Below are positions 1-6,520 of a stretch of DNA of 6,781 nucleotides, piece after piece. The notes under the pieces are model-generated. The model saw only the letters and a list, made by a program, of their open reading frames with translations, had not been told where the DNA came from and searched no databases. Positions within the stretch are counted from its first letter, which is position 1, and each line of letters begins with the position of its first letter. Both the position numbers and the translations under genes were made by a program. This DNA comes from Planctomycetota bacterium (GTDB lineage Bacteria; Planctomycetota; Brocadiia; SM23-32), in NCBI GenBank assembly GCA_018334735.1, contig JAGXLK010000125.1, positions 1 to 6,781 of the forward strand, in the 5' to 3' direction.

Positions 1-50
1 TACAGCGAGCACTTCGGTAACTTTCACGAGAGTGTTCTGGTTCACGACGT

Positions 51-61
51 CCCCCCCCCCC
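51..61. repeat. Poly-C homopolymer, 11 bases
   Basis: An uninterrupted run of 11 C sits about 50 bases before the sulfatase start and about 40 bases before its ribosome binding site. A run this long can slip during replication, and its length is also a common sequencing or assembly error. If the short minus-strand frame at the left edge is a real divergent gene starting at GTG 45, the G run would occupy its ribosome-binding position. Confidence 0.8.
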
Positions 62-98
62 GAAAGTTTTTCCCTTCTTTTGGTTTAAGCACCTCTCC

Positions 99-105
99 AG
101 AAAGG
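99..105 (+). promoter_or_regulatory. Ribosome binding site of the sulfatase
   Basis: AGAAAGG ends seven bases before ATG 113, a normal Shine-Dalgarno spacing. It supports ATG 113 as the start, which is also the first start codon after the in-frame TAA at 86-88. The same CAGAAAGG string occurs before the upstream ATG (6699) of the large minus-strand gene. Confidence 0.7.
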
Positions 106-112
106 CGTTTCG

Positions 113-1489
113 ATGGCAAATGCAGATCAAAAACCGAACGTAATTCTGATTAACTGCGACGATCTGGGATACGGTGACCTCGGCTGCTACGGTTCCAGAG
201 TCCATAATACACCCTTCCTGGATCAGATGGCCCGGGACGGCACCCGGCTGACAGATTTCTATATGGCCGCGCCGGTCTGCTCGCCCTCCCGCGGGGCGAT
301 GATGACCGGTTGCTACCCCCGACGCGTCGGATTTGGCACCTTCGATAACGGAGCCGCGGTCCTTTTCCCGGGACACGGCACGGGCCTTCACCCGGATGAA
401 ACGACGATCGGAGATCTGCTCAAAGAACAGGGCTACGCCACAAAAATCGTCGGGAAATGGCATTGTGGTGACCAGCCCCAGCATCTGCCCACCAAACACG
501 GGTTCGATAGCTATTATGGCCTGCCTTACAGCAACGATATGGGCCGGCAGGCCGGAGGACGCGAGGAAGGGCCACCTCTGCCGCTTCTGCGGGACGATGA
601 AGTCATCGAACTGCAACCCGACCAGTCGGGCATTACCGAGCGGTACGTCGAGGAATGCGTCCGGTTCATCCGTGACAACAAAAATAACCCGTTTTTCCTG
701 TACTTCGCTCACATGCATGTCCACCTGCCGCTCTACGCGCCGGAGCGATTCCTGGATAGCTCGGAGAACGGCCGTTACGGGGCCACCGTCGAATGCATCG
801 ACTGGAGCGTGGGCGCCCTGATGCATGAAATCCAACGTCTCGGACTCGAAGAAGATACACTCATGATCTTCACATCCGATAACGGGTCCCGGGTGGCGGA
901 GGGAGGATCCAACGATCCTCTGCGCGGACGGAAAGGGCAAACCTGGGACGGGGGAATGCGCGTGCCGTGTATCGCCCGATGGCCCGGCGTCATCCCGGAA
1001 GGTCAGGTCTGCAGCGAACTGGCCACCGCCATGGATATGTTGCCGACCTTCGCGGGTCTGGCCGGCACCGAACCGCCCGATGATCGTATCATCGATGGAC
1101 ATGACATCTTCCCCCTTTTCCTGGGTGGACAGGAGGCATCCAGTCCATATGATGTCTTCTATTATTACTGGAAAGACGACCTGGAAGCCGTCCGTAACGA
1201 CCGCTGGAAACTGCATATATCGCGGCGCCGGGATGAGGTCGTGGAACTCTATGATCTACGCGAAGATATCGGTGAGACGACAAACGTGGCCGAAGATAAC
1301 CCGGAGATCGTGCGTAAGCTGATGGACGAAGTTGAGAACGCCCGGGAGGACCTGGGAGATGCCGTGGTGGATGAGGAGGGGGCGAACTGCCGTCCCGCCG
1401 CTTTCGTGGAAGATGCCGAAGTGCTGGCCGAATACGATCCGGTCCATCCCTACATCATCGCGATGTACGACCTGCCCCAGATTGGGTGA
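113..1489 (+). CDS. Type I sulfatase (formylglycine-dependent), apparently cytoplasmic
   Basis: This 458-residue hydrolase should release sulfate from sulfate esters, probably on sugars. It is a complete member of the sulfatase family (alkaline phosphatase superfamily). Visible key residues are the metal-binding D16-D17 in the N-terminal NVILINCDDLGYGD block; C56-S-P-S-R60, where C56 would be converted to formylglycine and the segment through TG66 fits sulfatase signature 1; GYATKIVGKWH at 107-117, which fits signature 2 with K115 and H117; H204 in HLPL; the metal pair D256-N257; and K274 in RGRKGQTWDGG. The C-terminal part has DLGD near 413-416 and RP at 427-428, as in GALNS-like and arylsulfatase-A-like bacterial sulfatases. 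The length is normal. The protein begins only eight residues before the core strand, so there is no signal peptide, unlike many bacterial sulfatases of this class. A formylglycine-generating enzyme or anaerobic maturase must be encoded elsewhere. The substrate and SulfAtlas subfamily cannot be assigned. The gene converges with the large exported protein at 2650-6492. Confidence 0.93.
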   Translation: MANADQKPNVILINCDDLGYGDLGCYGSRVHNTPFLDQMARDGTRLTDFYMAAPVCSPSRGAMMTGCYPRRVGFGTFDNGAAVLFPGHGTGLHPDETTIGDLLKEQGYATKIVGKWHCGDQPQHLPTKHGFDSYYGLPYSNDMGRQAGGREEGPPLPLLRDDEVIELQPDQSGITERYVEECVRFIRDNKNNPFFLYFAHMHVHLPLYAPERFLDSSENGRYGATVECIDWSVGALMHEIQRLGLEEDTLMIFTSDNGSRVAEGGSNDPLRGRKGQTWDGGMRVPCIARWPGVIPEGQVCSELATAMDMLPTFAGLAGTEPPDDRIIDGHDIFPLFLGGQEASSPYDVFYYYWKDDLEAVRNDRWKLHISRRRDEVVELYDLREDIGETTNVAEDNPEIVRKLMDEVENAREDLGDAVVDEEGANCRPAAFVEDAEVLAEYDPVHPYIIAMYDLPQIG

Positions 1490-1502
1490 GGGTGGGCGAA
1501 GG

Positions 1503-1715
1503 TACTTAAGGGCCGGAAGCGACTTCAATTCCGTGGACGTGCCGTTTTTCGTTGGTTCCGGAACGGAATATGCTTCGTGCCGGACAATCGCCTCAGCTCC
1601 GGTTCGCGGGTGAACCCCGCCGGCGCCAGCCGGCTATGGAGCGCGGCGACCGCGAGTCGCGGTGGACTACCTGGAAGGGGGTATGCCAGTGCCAGTGATA
1701 TTTAAGCGGCCGGAA
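1503..1715. repeat. Short direct repeat flanking the first three-hairpin unit
   Basis: TACTTAAGGGCCGGAA at 1503-1518 recurs as TATTTAAGCGGCCGGAA at 1699-1715, with one substitution and one inserted base. The pair brackets the first copy of the three-hairpin unit. It may be part of a larger degraded repeat or a boundary duplication; at this length chance is not excluded. Confidence 0.35.
1562..1663. repeat. Three-hairpin intergenic repeat, copy 1 (REP-like)
   Basis: The first ~88 bases match 1878-1964 with only about six differences. It contains three consecutive palindromes. The first is at 1601-1616 (GGTTCG, loop CGGG, TGAACC, with one G-T wobble). The second is at 1619-1634 (GCCGGC, loop GCCA, GCCGGC). 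The third is at 1649-1663 (seven-base arms around a central G). The palindrome GTTCCGGAAC at 1555-1564 overlaps its left end. The shape fits repetitive extragenic palindromic elements. Orientation is arbitrary. Confidence 0.7.
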
Positions 1716-1814
1716 AAAAATATGTTTTGTTTTCGTGCCACCCGGTATTACTAAAATCTTCATGGACTTATTTCTTCCCGCTTAAAATGGCAGGGACGTC
1801 TGCCCCCAACAAAT

Positions 1815-1828
1815 CCCCCACGGGGGAC
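1815..1828. repeat. Small GC-rich palindrome
   Basis: The plus strand reads TCCCC, then CACG, then GGGGA, a short stable stem-loop immediately before the tail fragment of the three-hairpin repeat. No T run follows it, so it is not a typical terminator. Confidence 0.4.
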
Positions 1829-1870
1829 GCCGCTGTGCCGTTATCTTTTTGCCGTTGCCGTTTGCCGTTT
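1828..1870. repeat. Tail fragment of the three-hairpin repeat plus GCCGTT microrepeat
   Basis: The 21 bases at 1828-1848 recur at 1970-1990 with a single A/G difference. At 1970 this sequence is the tail of the full unit, so the copy at 1828 looks like the remnant of another unit. Directly after it, 1851-1870 reads GCCGTT, GCCGTTT, GCCGTTT, a short near-tandem repeat, before the next full unit begins at 1878. Confidence 0.55.
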
Positions 1871-1877
1871 GTCCCAA

Positions 1878-1990
1878 AACGGAATATGCTCCGTGCCGGA
1901 CAATCGCCTCAGCACCGGTTCACGGGTGAACCCCGCCGGCGGAGCCGGCTATGGAGTGCGGCGATTTTTCGCCGCTGTGCCGTTGTCTTT
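1878..1990. repeat. Three-hairpin intergenic repeat, copy 2 (REP-like)
   Basis: This is the second full copy, 316 bases after the first. Its palindromes are GGTTCA, CGGG, TGAACC at 1917-1932; GCCGGC, GGA, GCCGGC at 1935-1949; and GCGGCGA, TTTT, TCGCCGC at 1958-1975. The first hairpin is fully paired here where copy 1 has a wobble. The second keeps its stem but changes its loop. The third has entirely different arms but is still a hairpin. Preservation of shape over sequence suggests the folded form mattered. A short frame starting ATGGAGTGCGGCGA inside it is a by-product, not a gene. Confidence 0.72.
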
Positions 1991-2042
1991 CGTCGTTTTG
2001 TGGTGGGCCTTCAGACCACTATCATTTCATGCATATCTTTAC

Positions 2043-2108
2043 CCCAGGGCTCCGACGACCTTCAGCCGTCTGTACCCCGGGCTGGTATGTTATGCCCTTT
2101 CAGGGCAT
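2043..2108. repeat. Two-hairpin block, second repeat type
   Basis: CCCAGGG at 2043-2049 pairs with CCCCGGG at 2075-2081 with one A-C mismatch, closing a 25-base loop. A perfect hairpin follows at 2092-2108: ATGCCCT, loop TTC, AGGGCAT. A similar sequence, TGCCCCTTTCAGGGCA, lies in the opposite orientation at 2416-2431. The arrangement resembles a palindromic interspersed element unrelated in sequence to the three-hairpin unit. That it is repeated elsewhere in the genome is a guess. Confidence 0.5.
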
Positions 2109-2243
2109 CAGACGGCAGGACGCACTCGGCGATCACGCCCTGCATGCGCGTCGCATCGCGGATACGTAAGGCCGGAGGTATATTCTGGGAAGTTTCCAAA
2201 AGCCGGGAGCTGTTGCGAGTTCGGGACAATACTTGAGAGCTGT

Positions 2244-2268
2244 AGGTCCGCATCGCCGAGGCGGACCT
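2244..2268. repeat. Perfect 8-bp-stem hairpin
   Basis: AGGTCCGC at 2244-2251 pairs perfectly with GCGGACCT at 2261-2268 across a nine-base loop, ATCGCCGAG. G-T wobbles at 2243/2269 and 2242/2270 could extend it. No T tract follows on either strand, so it is not an obvious intrinsic terminator. It looks like another REP-type palindrome. Confidence 0.5.
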
Positions 2269-2315
2269 GTCGTTCGTTGTTGGTCTTCGTGCTGCGAGGT
2301 CTGGAGGTTTCTGCG

Positions 2316-2367
2316 CCGCGTTCTGAACTCCAGCCCCGCAGAGCGCTTCTGAAGTCCAGTCCGCTCG
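2316..2367. repeat. Split direct repeat, copy 1
   Basis: Two blocks, CCGCGTTCTGAACTCCAGCC at 2316-2335 and CTGAAGTCCAGTCCGCTCG at 2349-2367, recur exactly 220 bases downstream. They flank a 13-base centre that includes CAGA, GCGCT, TCTG, a short stem-loop. The two blocks also resemble each other (CTGAACTCCAG and CTGAAGTCCAG). Confidence 0.65.
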
Positions 2368-2415
2368 CGGGTCCTCCGGCGGGCTTGAAAGGAAATCGCG
2401 CAGATTGCCGTTTCC

Positions 2416-2431
2416 TGCCCTGAAAGGGGCA
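2416..2431. repeat. Hairpin with GAAA tetraloop
   Basis: TGCCCT, loop GAAA, GGGGCA forms a six-pair stem with one G-T wobble. Read on the minus strand it nearly repeats the hairpin core at 2093-2107. On the plus strand it is followed by an A run, on the minus strand by a mixed sequence, so it does not look like a terminator. Confidence 0.4.
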
Positions 2432-2468
2432 AAAAATAAGAGTCCTCGGGTGAAGATGCTGCGGGGTA

Positions 2469-2482
2469 GCTTTTGCGAAAGC
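2469..2482. repeat. Small hairpin between the split-repeat copies
   Basis: GCTTT, loop TGCG, AAAGC forms a five-pair stem-loop about midway between the two copies of the split repeat. It is short and could be chance, but it sits in an already palindrome-rich stretch. Confidence 0.3.
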
Positions 2483-2535
2483 ATCCACCATGATCCCGGC
2501 TGCAGAACCCGCCAAACCTTTCCGACCACATTGCT

Positions 2536-2579
2536 CCGCGTTCTGAACTCCAGCCTCTGGCTGAAGTCCAGTCCGCTCG
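2536..2579. repeat. Split direct repeat, copy 2
   Basis: The same 20-base block (2536-2555) and 19-base block (2561-2579) as copy 1, both identical, but with a five-base centre instead of thirteen. The centre still makes a hairpin: CAGCC, TCT, GGCTG at 2551-2563. As in the three-hairpin unit, the centre sequence differs while a stem-loop is kept. The copy ends about 70 bases after the 3' end of the large gene, reading that gene's own strand. Confidence 0.65.
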
Positions 2580-2649
2580 TGTGCGGGATCAAGAAATGCG
2601 ACAGGGAAAACCGAGTTCCTTGCGTTCCATCCCCGCCCGCAGCGGCTAT

Positions 2650-5600
2650 TCATTCCCCGACCCCGTACCCCAGCCCATCCTCCAGTGGGAGCCCGTATTT
2701 ATCTCCCAGCCGGAAATAGAATGACCAGCCTTCCCAACCGTTTGCGGATTTTACCAGAATCTTATTCTTGCCTTTCTTCAGGTGGATCGGCGTCCTGTCC
2801 TGATCGGGGGCGGCAGCGCGGTAGACGATTCGGCGTAGAACCAGTTCGCCGTTCACCCATACGACCAGACACTGATCGCTTCCGGTGTAGAGCGTGACGT
2901 CCCGTTCGCGATCGGATGTGATCTCCGTGTACGCGTAAGCTATGCCTTTTTTGTTCGGCTGGAGATGCTTCGCCAGCACGACCGGGCCTTCGCCAAGTCC
3001 ATCTTCCTTGTCAGCACCCAGATGTTGCCATTTGATCTGCTTTGGTTTCGCTTTGCCGTCCACGCGATCGAAACCTTCGTAGGTAGCGTCGAAATCGACT
3101 GTTTCTTCCGGCGGGTAATGGTCGAGCTCCCGGGTCCACAGGGCGCCGCCTTTGGTGTTCTGGAACGGGCCGACGACCTGCCAGTTATGCACGAAGGTCG
3201 GTTTGTAGTCGTCCTTGCCCTGAACCTGCAGGAGCTTCTGCGATGCGGCATAGCGCTCGGGCAGTCCTTTGAGCGCTTCTTCGACCGGTCGTTCGTCCAG
3301 AGGGAGCACGTATGCCTTTTTGTCGCCGATGGATACTTCGCCAAGTTTTGGGCTGTAATCTTTGTCATTGAGCTTGATCTCAGGTTCTTCCTGGCAACCG
3401 AAGAACAGCAGCGCCCGTGCGGCGCCTATGACGTCGCGGCTTTTTCGGGCGTGCGAGATTTCGAACCGGTTTTCTTTCTCATGGCCGACCACCCGGAGCA
3501 ATCCGACTCGGCCGTCGGAACGGACGCTGGTGCCGCCGGGAAGTTCCAGCGCCCAGATAGTGGGATCGGGCAGGGGGTTCCAGCCGCACACCGTCCCGCT
3601 GATCGGTTCGGTCTGCAGGTAGGCCATGCGCCCGTATTCGGACCGCAGAACCGCGCCGTTTTTCTCCAGTCGGCCGGTATCGCCCTGCTGGGTCAGATTG
3701 CTGTCCCGGTAAATCCCATCTTTCAGGTAAGGCCATTCGCCGTTCACGCGCCGGTGCGTAAAACACTGATCCGTGGGGATGCCCCGGTGCCGGAAGACCT
3801 GGTATTCGGGTTTGAAACCGACCTCCAGAAGATCGTCCCCGCTGCGATAGCTCACGTCGAGCGTGGCATCCCCGGCGTCCCAGTTCGTCTCGAGTTTCAC
3901 CGACTGCATATGCTTCTGGAAGGCCGGGAAATTCTTGTACTCATGCCGATCGCCCACTTCCATGATGAACCCGCCGTAGGCTTTGTCGATTTCTTCCGTG
4001 GTGAGGTCCGATTCGCTGAGGGGTTTTTCGGAAAGATAGTTGTAGGAATGGATCAGGAGGGTGGGAGCGGCCTTGCCGCCGCCCTGAAGTTTCCGTTCCC
4101 TGGCCTGGTCGGTGATCACGATTTGTTTCGACCGGCCCAGATCAGTTGCCGGGACCGGAATAAGACCGAGATACGTGACGCCGTCCTCAAGCGTGATGAG
4201 CTGGCCGGGTTTGAGTTCAACCGGGAAGGTTTTGACCGGTTTCCCGTCGATCCGGAGCGTCCAGGAGGGTTCATCCTGGAAGGTGAAGAGCCCGATGGTG
4301 CTCTGGAGACTCGTGGTTTCCTTCGGTTTCGCGCCGGGTAGGCGTTTGAGGGGACTTGTCAGCATCACGATTTTGTTCTCGTGCTGCAGCGAGATCTGGT
4401 TACCCGCATTGAGCAGCCCGCTGCCGCCGTGGGTGGTGACGAGGTTCGGCTCATTGGCCGTATAGCGTGCCAGGAGGGTGCCGAGCTGCTGGACACGCTC
4501 GACTTTCTTCTCGCCCCGGCGCCACTGGATCATGAGCGGGACGCTGCCCTGGCGGCCGACGTCGACCGATGCCACGCCGTAATTATTCCCGAGATACGAC
4601 TGTATCCAGAGGGGTGTCCGGGCGAAATGGCCCCATTCCATCCCGGCCACCGTCATGTGGTAGGGGATGGGTTTTTCATCGACCATGTTCGCGGCCCAGT
4701 CGGGCGCCCAGGGCTGCTTGATTGTCTGAAGCGCGATCCGTCCGGGCGGGGCGTCGTGGCCGAAACGCGGCATGCCGGCCCGTTTGTCGTTCTCCAGATC
4801 GTGGAGCGCGCCGCTGTGGGAGAGCGTGTGCACGATGTGCTGAAGACCGTCCTGAATAACCCACAGGTAGCTGATTCCGGTCCGGCCGGAGGTGTTGATG
4901 AAATGCCGGAGATGGGGGTGATAACTGGAGGTCAGTTCCTCGACCGATTTCGCGAGGATGCTCTGTCCCATGAGCCGATCGAGTCTTCGCGGACCGAAAT
5001 CGGCGAACATTTTTTGTCCGCTTAGAGTAATCGCGTAGTAATAATGATCGATCGATTCCTGCGTGGTGCCGTCGTACCAGGCCCAGAGCCGCATCGGCAG
5101 ATATTCCAGACCGTGTCGTCCGTCGGCCATGGCACGTTCGGAATTGATAATGTTGCCGCCCAGCAACGCGCCCATGGCGGCGGTGTGGTTGAAGTTCATC
5201 GTGCTGATCGTGTAGTTGTAGCCGTCGCGGAAGAAGGATTTGCGCCCGCGCCAGTCGCCGGTTTCCTTCCAGTAGGTGCGATTGCGTTTGCTCTGAGCGT
5301 GAAAAAAACGCCGCGTCGGCATATCCGGCATCAGCCAGGCGTCCCAGTAGGCGCGTATGTGGTCCCGCACCGGCGCCGGGAGCATGTCGCGATAGAGATA
5401 CCACAGAAGCAAATCGTCCTGAATACCCCAGCCTTTCCAGTAGCGGGGGACGGTTCGGAGGATGTTCTGGACCACTTTCTCATATTTTTTGGGGTCGCCG
5501 GATTCCAGGGCGTCGGTCCAGCGGCTGATGTTGCCACCGCCGTAACGGCGCAGTTGCCGGACACGTTCCCACTGCCAGTCGGCCATCCAATCGGGCTGGC

Positions 5601-6492
5601 GGAGATGGTGCTTTTTGACCAGTTTTGCGAGCCGGTCACGGTTGGGCATCACGGCCGTGGCGTCGCCGGCCACTTCGGATTTAAGACGGCGGGTCAGAGA
5701 GTCGAGGTCCGTCGGCCGCGGAAGCTCGATTTCGCGGGTTCGATCGGCATCGCTGAGGGTGAGGACGAGACGGGGGCCCTTGAATGTCAGTCCATGTCCG
5801 CCGGTCGCTTTGGCCCATTCGTAAGAACTCCAGTAGTCATCGTAGCGTTGATCCCAGAGTTCCCATTTTTTCAGAAGAAGTCCGTTCTCCTCGAGCCGGC
5901 GGAGTCGCCACCCGAGGGTTTGGCCGAAAACCTGGCTTGTGAGCAGTTCGGTGATATCGAGTCGGCAGGTCGGATTTTCTTTGCTCAATTCGGCCGGGCC
6001 GAGCCGGTTTGGGAACCGGTCCTCAGCGGTATCACGGGCGCCGAATTTCGTCCAGTAGCCGGTACCTTTGATGTAAGCGTTGAAGGTCGGCCCCGTGTCT
6101 TTGCCGGATTCCCAGGGTCGTCGCAGCAACCAGCCGACGATGTGCCAGCGCGGGGGATTTTTCCATTTCTTCTGGTAGTTTCGCTGTATGTAGCGCCGCG
6201 GCTTCACCTCGTACCCATCGTAGGTGAGAACCAGTTCCGCTTTTTCGATGCGTTTGCCCGCAGAAAGGGCTTTAGCGATCCGGGGAGCGGCACCGGGGAA
6301 ACGGACGAGGATCGACCGGTGGACGGCATCGACGGTCCGCGCTTCAGGGAACGTTTTGTCCCATTGCAGTCCGCTGATCCCGCAGCTTTCCACTTCGTCG
6401 ATAGTGATTTTTTCGGCGGCTCGGGCGGGGGAGCACAGGAGCAAAAACACAGCACTCAGCAGGGCGACTAATATCGGGTATCCTTTAACCAT
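2650..6492 (-). CDS. Large exported multidomain protein, probable polysaccharide-active enzyme (lyase-like)
   Basis: This 1280-residue protein, read from ATG 6492, begins with a typical signal peptide: VKGYP, a hydrophobic stretch about 6-19, then SPARA with likely cleavage after residue 25. Residues 29-246 form a beta-rich, DNRLRE/CBM-like module (AGKRIEKAELVLTYDGYE near 79-95; GPRLVLTL near 239-246). About 261-600 is helical and Trp/Tyr-rich, resembling the (alpha/alpha) toroid of heparinase-type or alginate-lyase-type enzymes, with NFNH at 433-436, DGTTQES at 474-480, DHYYY at 482-486 and SYHPH at 523-527 as candidate active-site segments. About 610-1035 is beta-rich (NNYGVAS at 636-642), fitting the C-terminal beta-sandwich of such lyases. 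Residues 1099-1263 (NWQVVGPF, WVNGELV, KKGKNKILVK) are a jelly-roll, PA14-like module common in secreted PVC proteins. The domain reading is by eye and no CAZy family is assigned. The gene converges with the sulfatase. No ribosome binding site is visible before ATG 6492; an upstream in-frame ATG at 6699 would add 69 basic residues. Confidence 0.85.
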   Translation of the reverse strand: MVKGYPILVALLSAVFLLLCSPARAAEKITIDEVESCGISGLQWDKTFPEARTVDAVHRSILVRFPGAAPRIAKALSAGKRIEKAELVLTYDGYEVKPRRYIQRNYQKKWKNPPRWHIVGWLLRRPWESGKDTGPTFNAYIKGTGYWTKFGARDTAEDRFPNRLGPAELSKENPTCRLDITELLTSQVFGQTLGWRLRRLEENGLLLKKWELWDQRYDDYWSSYEWAKATGGHGLTFKGPRLVLTLSDADRTREIELPRPTDLDSLTRRLKSEVAGDATAVMPNRDRLAKLVKKHHLRQPDWMADWQWERVRQLRRYGGGNISRWTDALESGDPKKYEKVVQNILRTVPRYWKGWGIQDDLLLWYLYRDMLPAPVRDHIRAYWDAWLMPDMPTRRFFHAQSKRNRTYWKETGDWRGRKSFFRDGYNYTISTMNFNHTAAMGALLGGNIINSERAMADGRHGLEYLPMRLWAWYDGTTQESIDHYYYAITLSGQKMFADFGPRRLDRLMGQSILAKSVEELTSSYHPHLRHFINTSGRTGISYLWVIQDGLQHIVHTLSHSGALHDLENDKRAGMPRFGHDAPPGRIALQTIKQPWAPDWAANMVDEKPIPYHMTVAGMEWGHFARTPLWIQSYLGNNYGVASVDVGRQGSVPLMIQWRRGEKKVERVQQLGTLLARYTANEPNLVTTHGGSGLLNAGNQISLQHENKIVMLTSPLKRLPGAKPKETTSLQSTIGLFTFQDEPSWTLRIDGKPVKTFPVELKPGQLITLEDGVTYLGLIPVPATDLGRSKQIVITDQARERKLQGGGKAAPTLLIHSYNYLSEKPLSESDLTTEEIDKAYGGFIMEVGDRHEYKNFPAFQKHMQSVKLETNWDAGDATLDVSYRSGDDLLEVGFKPEYQVFRHRGIPTDQCFTHRRVNGEWPYLKDGIYRDSNLTQQGDTGRLEKNGAVLRSEYGRMAYLQTEPISGTVCGWNPLPDPTIWALELPGGTSVRSDGRVGLLRVVGHEKENRFEISHARKSRDVIGAARALLFFGCQEEPEIKLNDKDYSPKLGEVSIGDKKAYVLPLDERPVEEALKGLPERYAASQKLLQVQGKDDYKPTFVHNWQVVGPFQNTKGGALWTRELDHYPPEETVDFDATYEGFDRVDGKAKPKQIKWQHLGADKEDGLGEGPVVLAKHLQPNKKGIAYAYTEITSDRERDVTLYTGSDQCLVVWVNGELVLRRIVYRAAAPDQDRTPIHLKKGKNKILVKSANGWEGWSFYFRLGDKYGLPLEDGLGYGVGE

Positions 6493-6520
6493 GCGGGGAG
6501 ATAGCCGTTTGTGCTGGCGT

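Larger units (their letters stand above)
1..112. other. Left-edge leader, no assignable gene
   Basis: This stretch precedes the sulfatase. Two short frames run off the left edge. On the plus strand, frame 1 is open from the edge to a TAA at 151-153. On the minus strand, a frame could start at GTG 45-43 and would read VNQNTLVKVTEVLAV to the edge, just downstream of the G-rich strand of the homopolymer. Either could be the end of a neighbouring gene (the 3' end of an upstream gene or the 5' end of a divergent one), but about 16 codons is too little to decide. In the sulfatase frame there is a TAA at 86-88, so the sulfatase cannot start further upstream. Confidence 0.35.
1490..2649. other. 1.16-kb convergent intergenic region packed with repeats
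   Basis: This region lies between the 3' ends of two convergent genes. Open frames of 70-180 codons exist in several frames on both strands, but they overlap one another, are rich in Arg, Cys, Pro and Ser, show no domain, and run straight through the repeats, so I treat them as spurious. What it does hold is listed separately: a duplicated three-hairpin unit, a tail fragment, short hairpins and a split direct repeat. I find no classic hairpin-plus-T-run terminator for either gene. Positions 1664-1827 and 2109-2243 show nothing I can assign apart from the short repeat at 1699-1715 and the GC-rich palindrome at 1815-1828. Confidence 0.7.

Noticed and set aside
333..821. A 162-codon frame within the sulfatase gene
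   Set aside because: It is out of frame with a complete sulfatase that has all catalytic residues, so it is a shadow frame.
1958..1990. Hairpin with T-rich loop as a rho-independent terminator
   Set aside because: The T residues are in the loop, and no T run follows the stem on either strand.
1727..2423. Plus-strand frames of 72-184 codons in the intergenic region
   Set aside because: They are translations of the three-hairpin unit and the 2043-2108 block, rich in Arg, Cys and Ser, and overlap each other in different frames.
1562..2579. Possible CRISPR array or integron attC sites
   Set aside because: Repeats differ in type, length and spacing, with no regular spacers and no cas or integrase gene in the window.
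2062..2653. Overlapping minus-strand frames of 132-181 codons in the intergenic region
   Set aside because: Three frames of the same DNA are open at once, they run through palindromic repeats, and none shows a domain or a convincing start. Similar peptides arise from repeats rather than genes.
2965..4341. Long plus-strand open frame of 458 codons inside the large gene
   Set aside because: It lies wholly antisense to the large protein, has no domain pattern and no ribosome binding site, and is explained by high GC at third codon positions. The sense frame has a signal peptide and recognisable modules.
5044..6471. Long plus-strand open frame of 475 codons inside the large gene
   Set aside because: Same reasoning: its translation is rich in Val, Gly, Ala and Phe without motifs, and it mirrors the codon bias of the minus-strand gene.
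6423..6492. Lipoprotein signal in the large protein (Cys at residue 20)
   Set aside because: The residues before the Cys are Leu-Leu-Leu, without the small residue needed at -1 of a lipobox, and ARA followed by A gives a better ordinary cleavage site.
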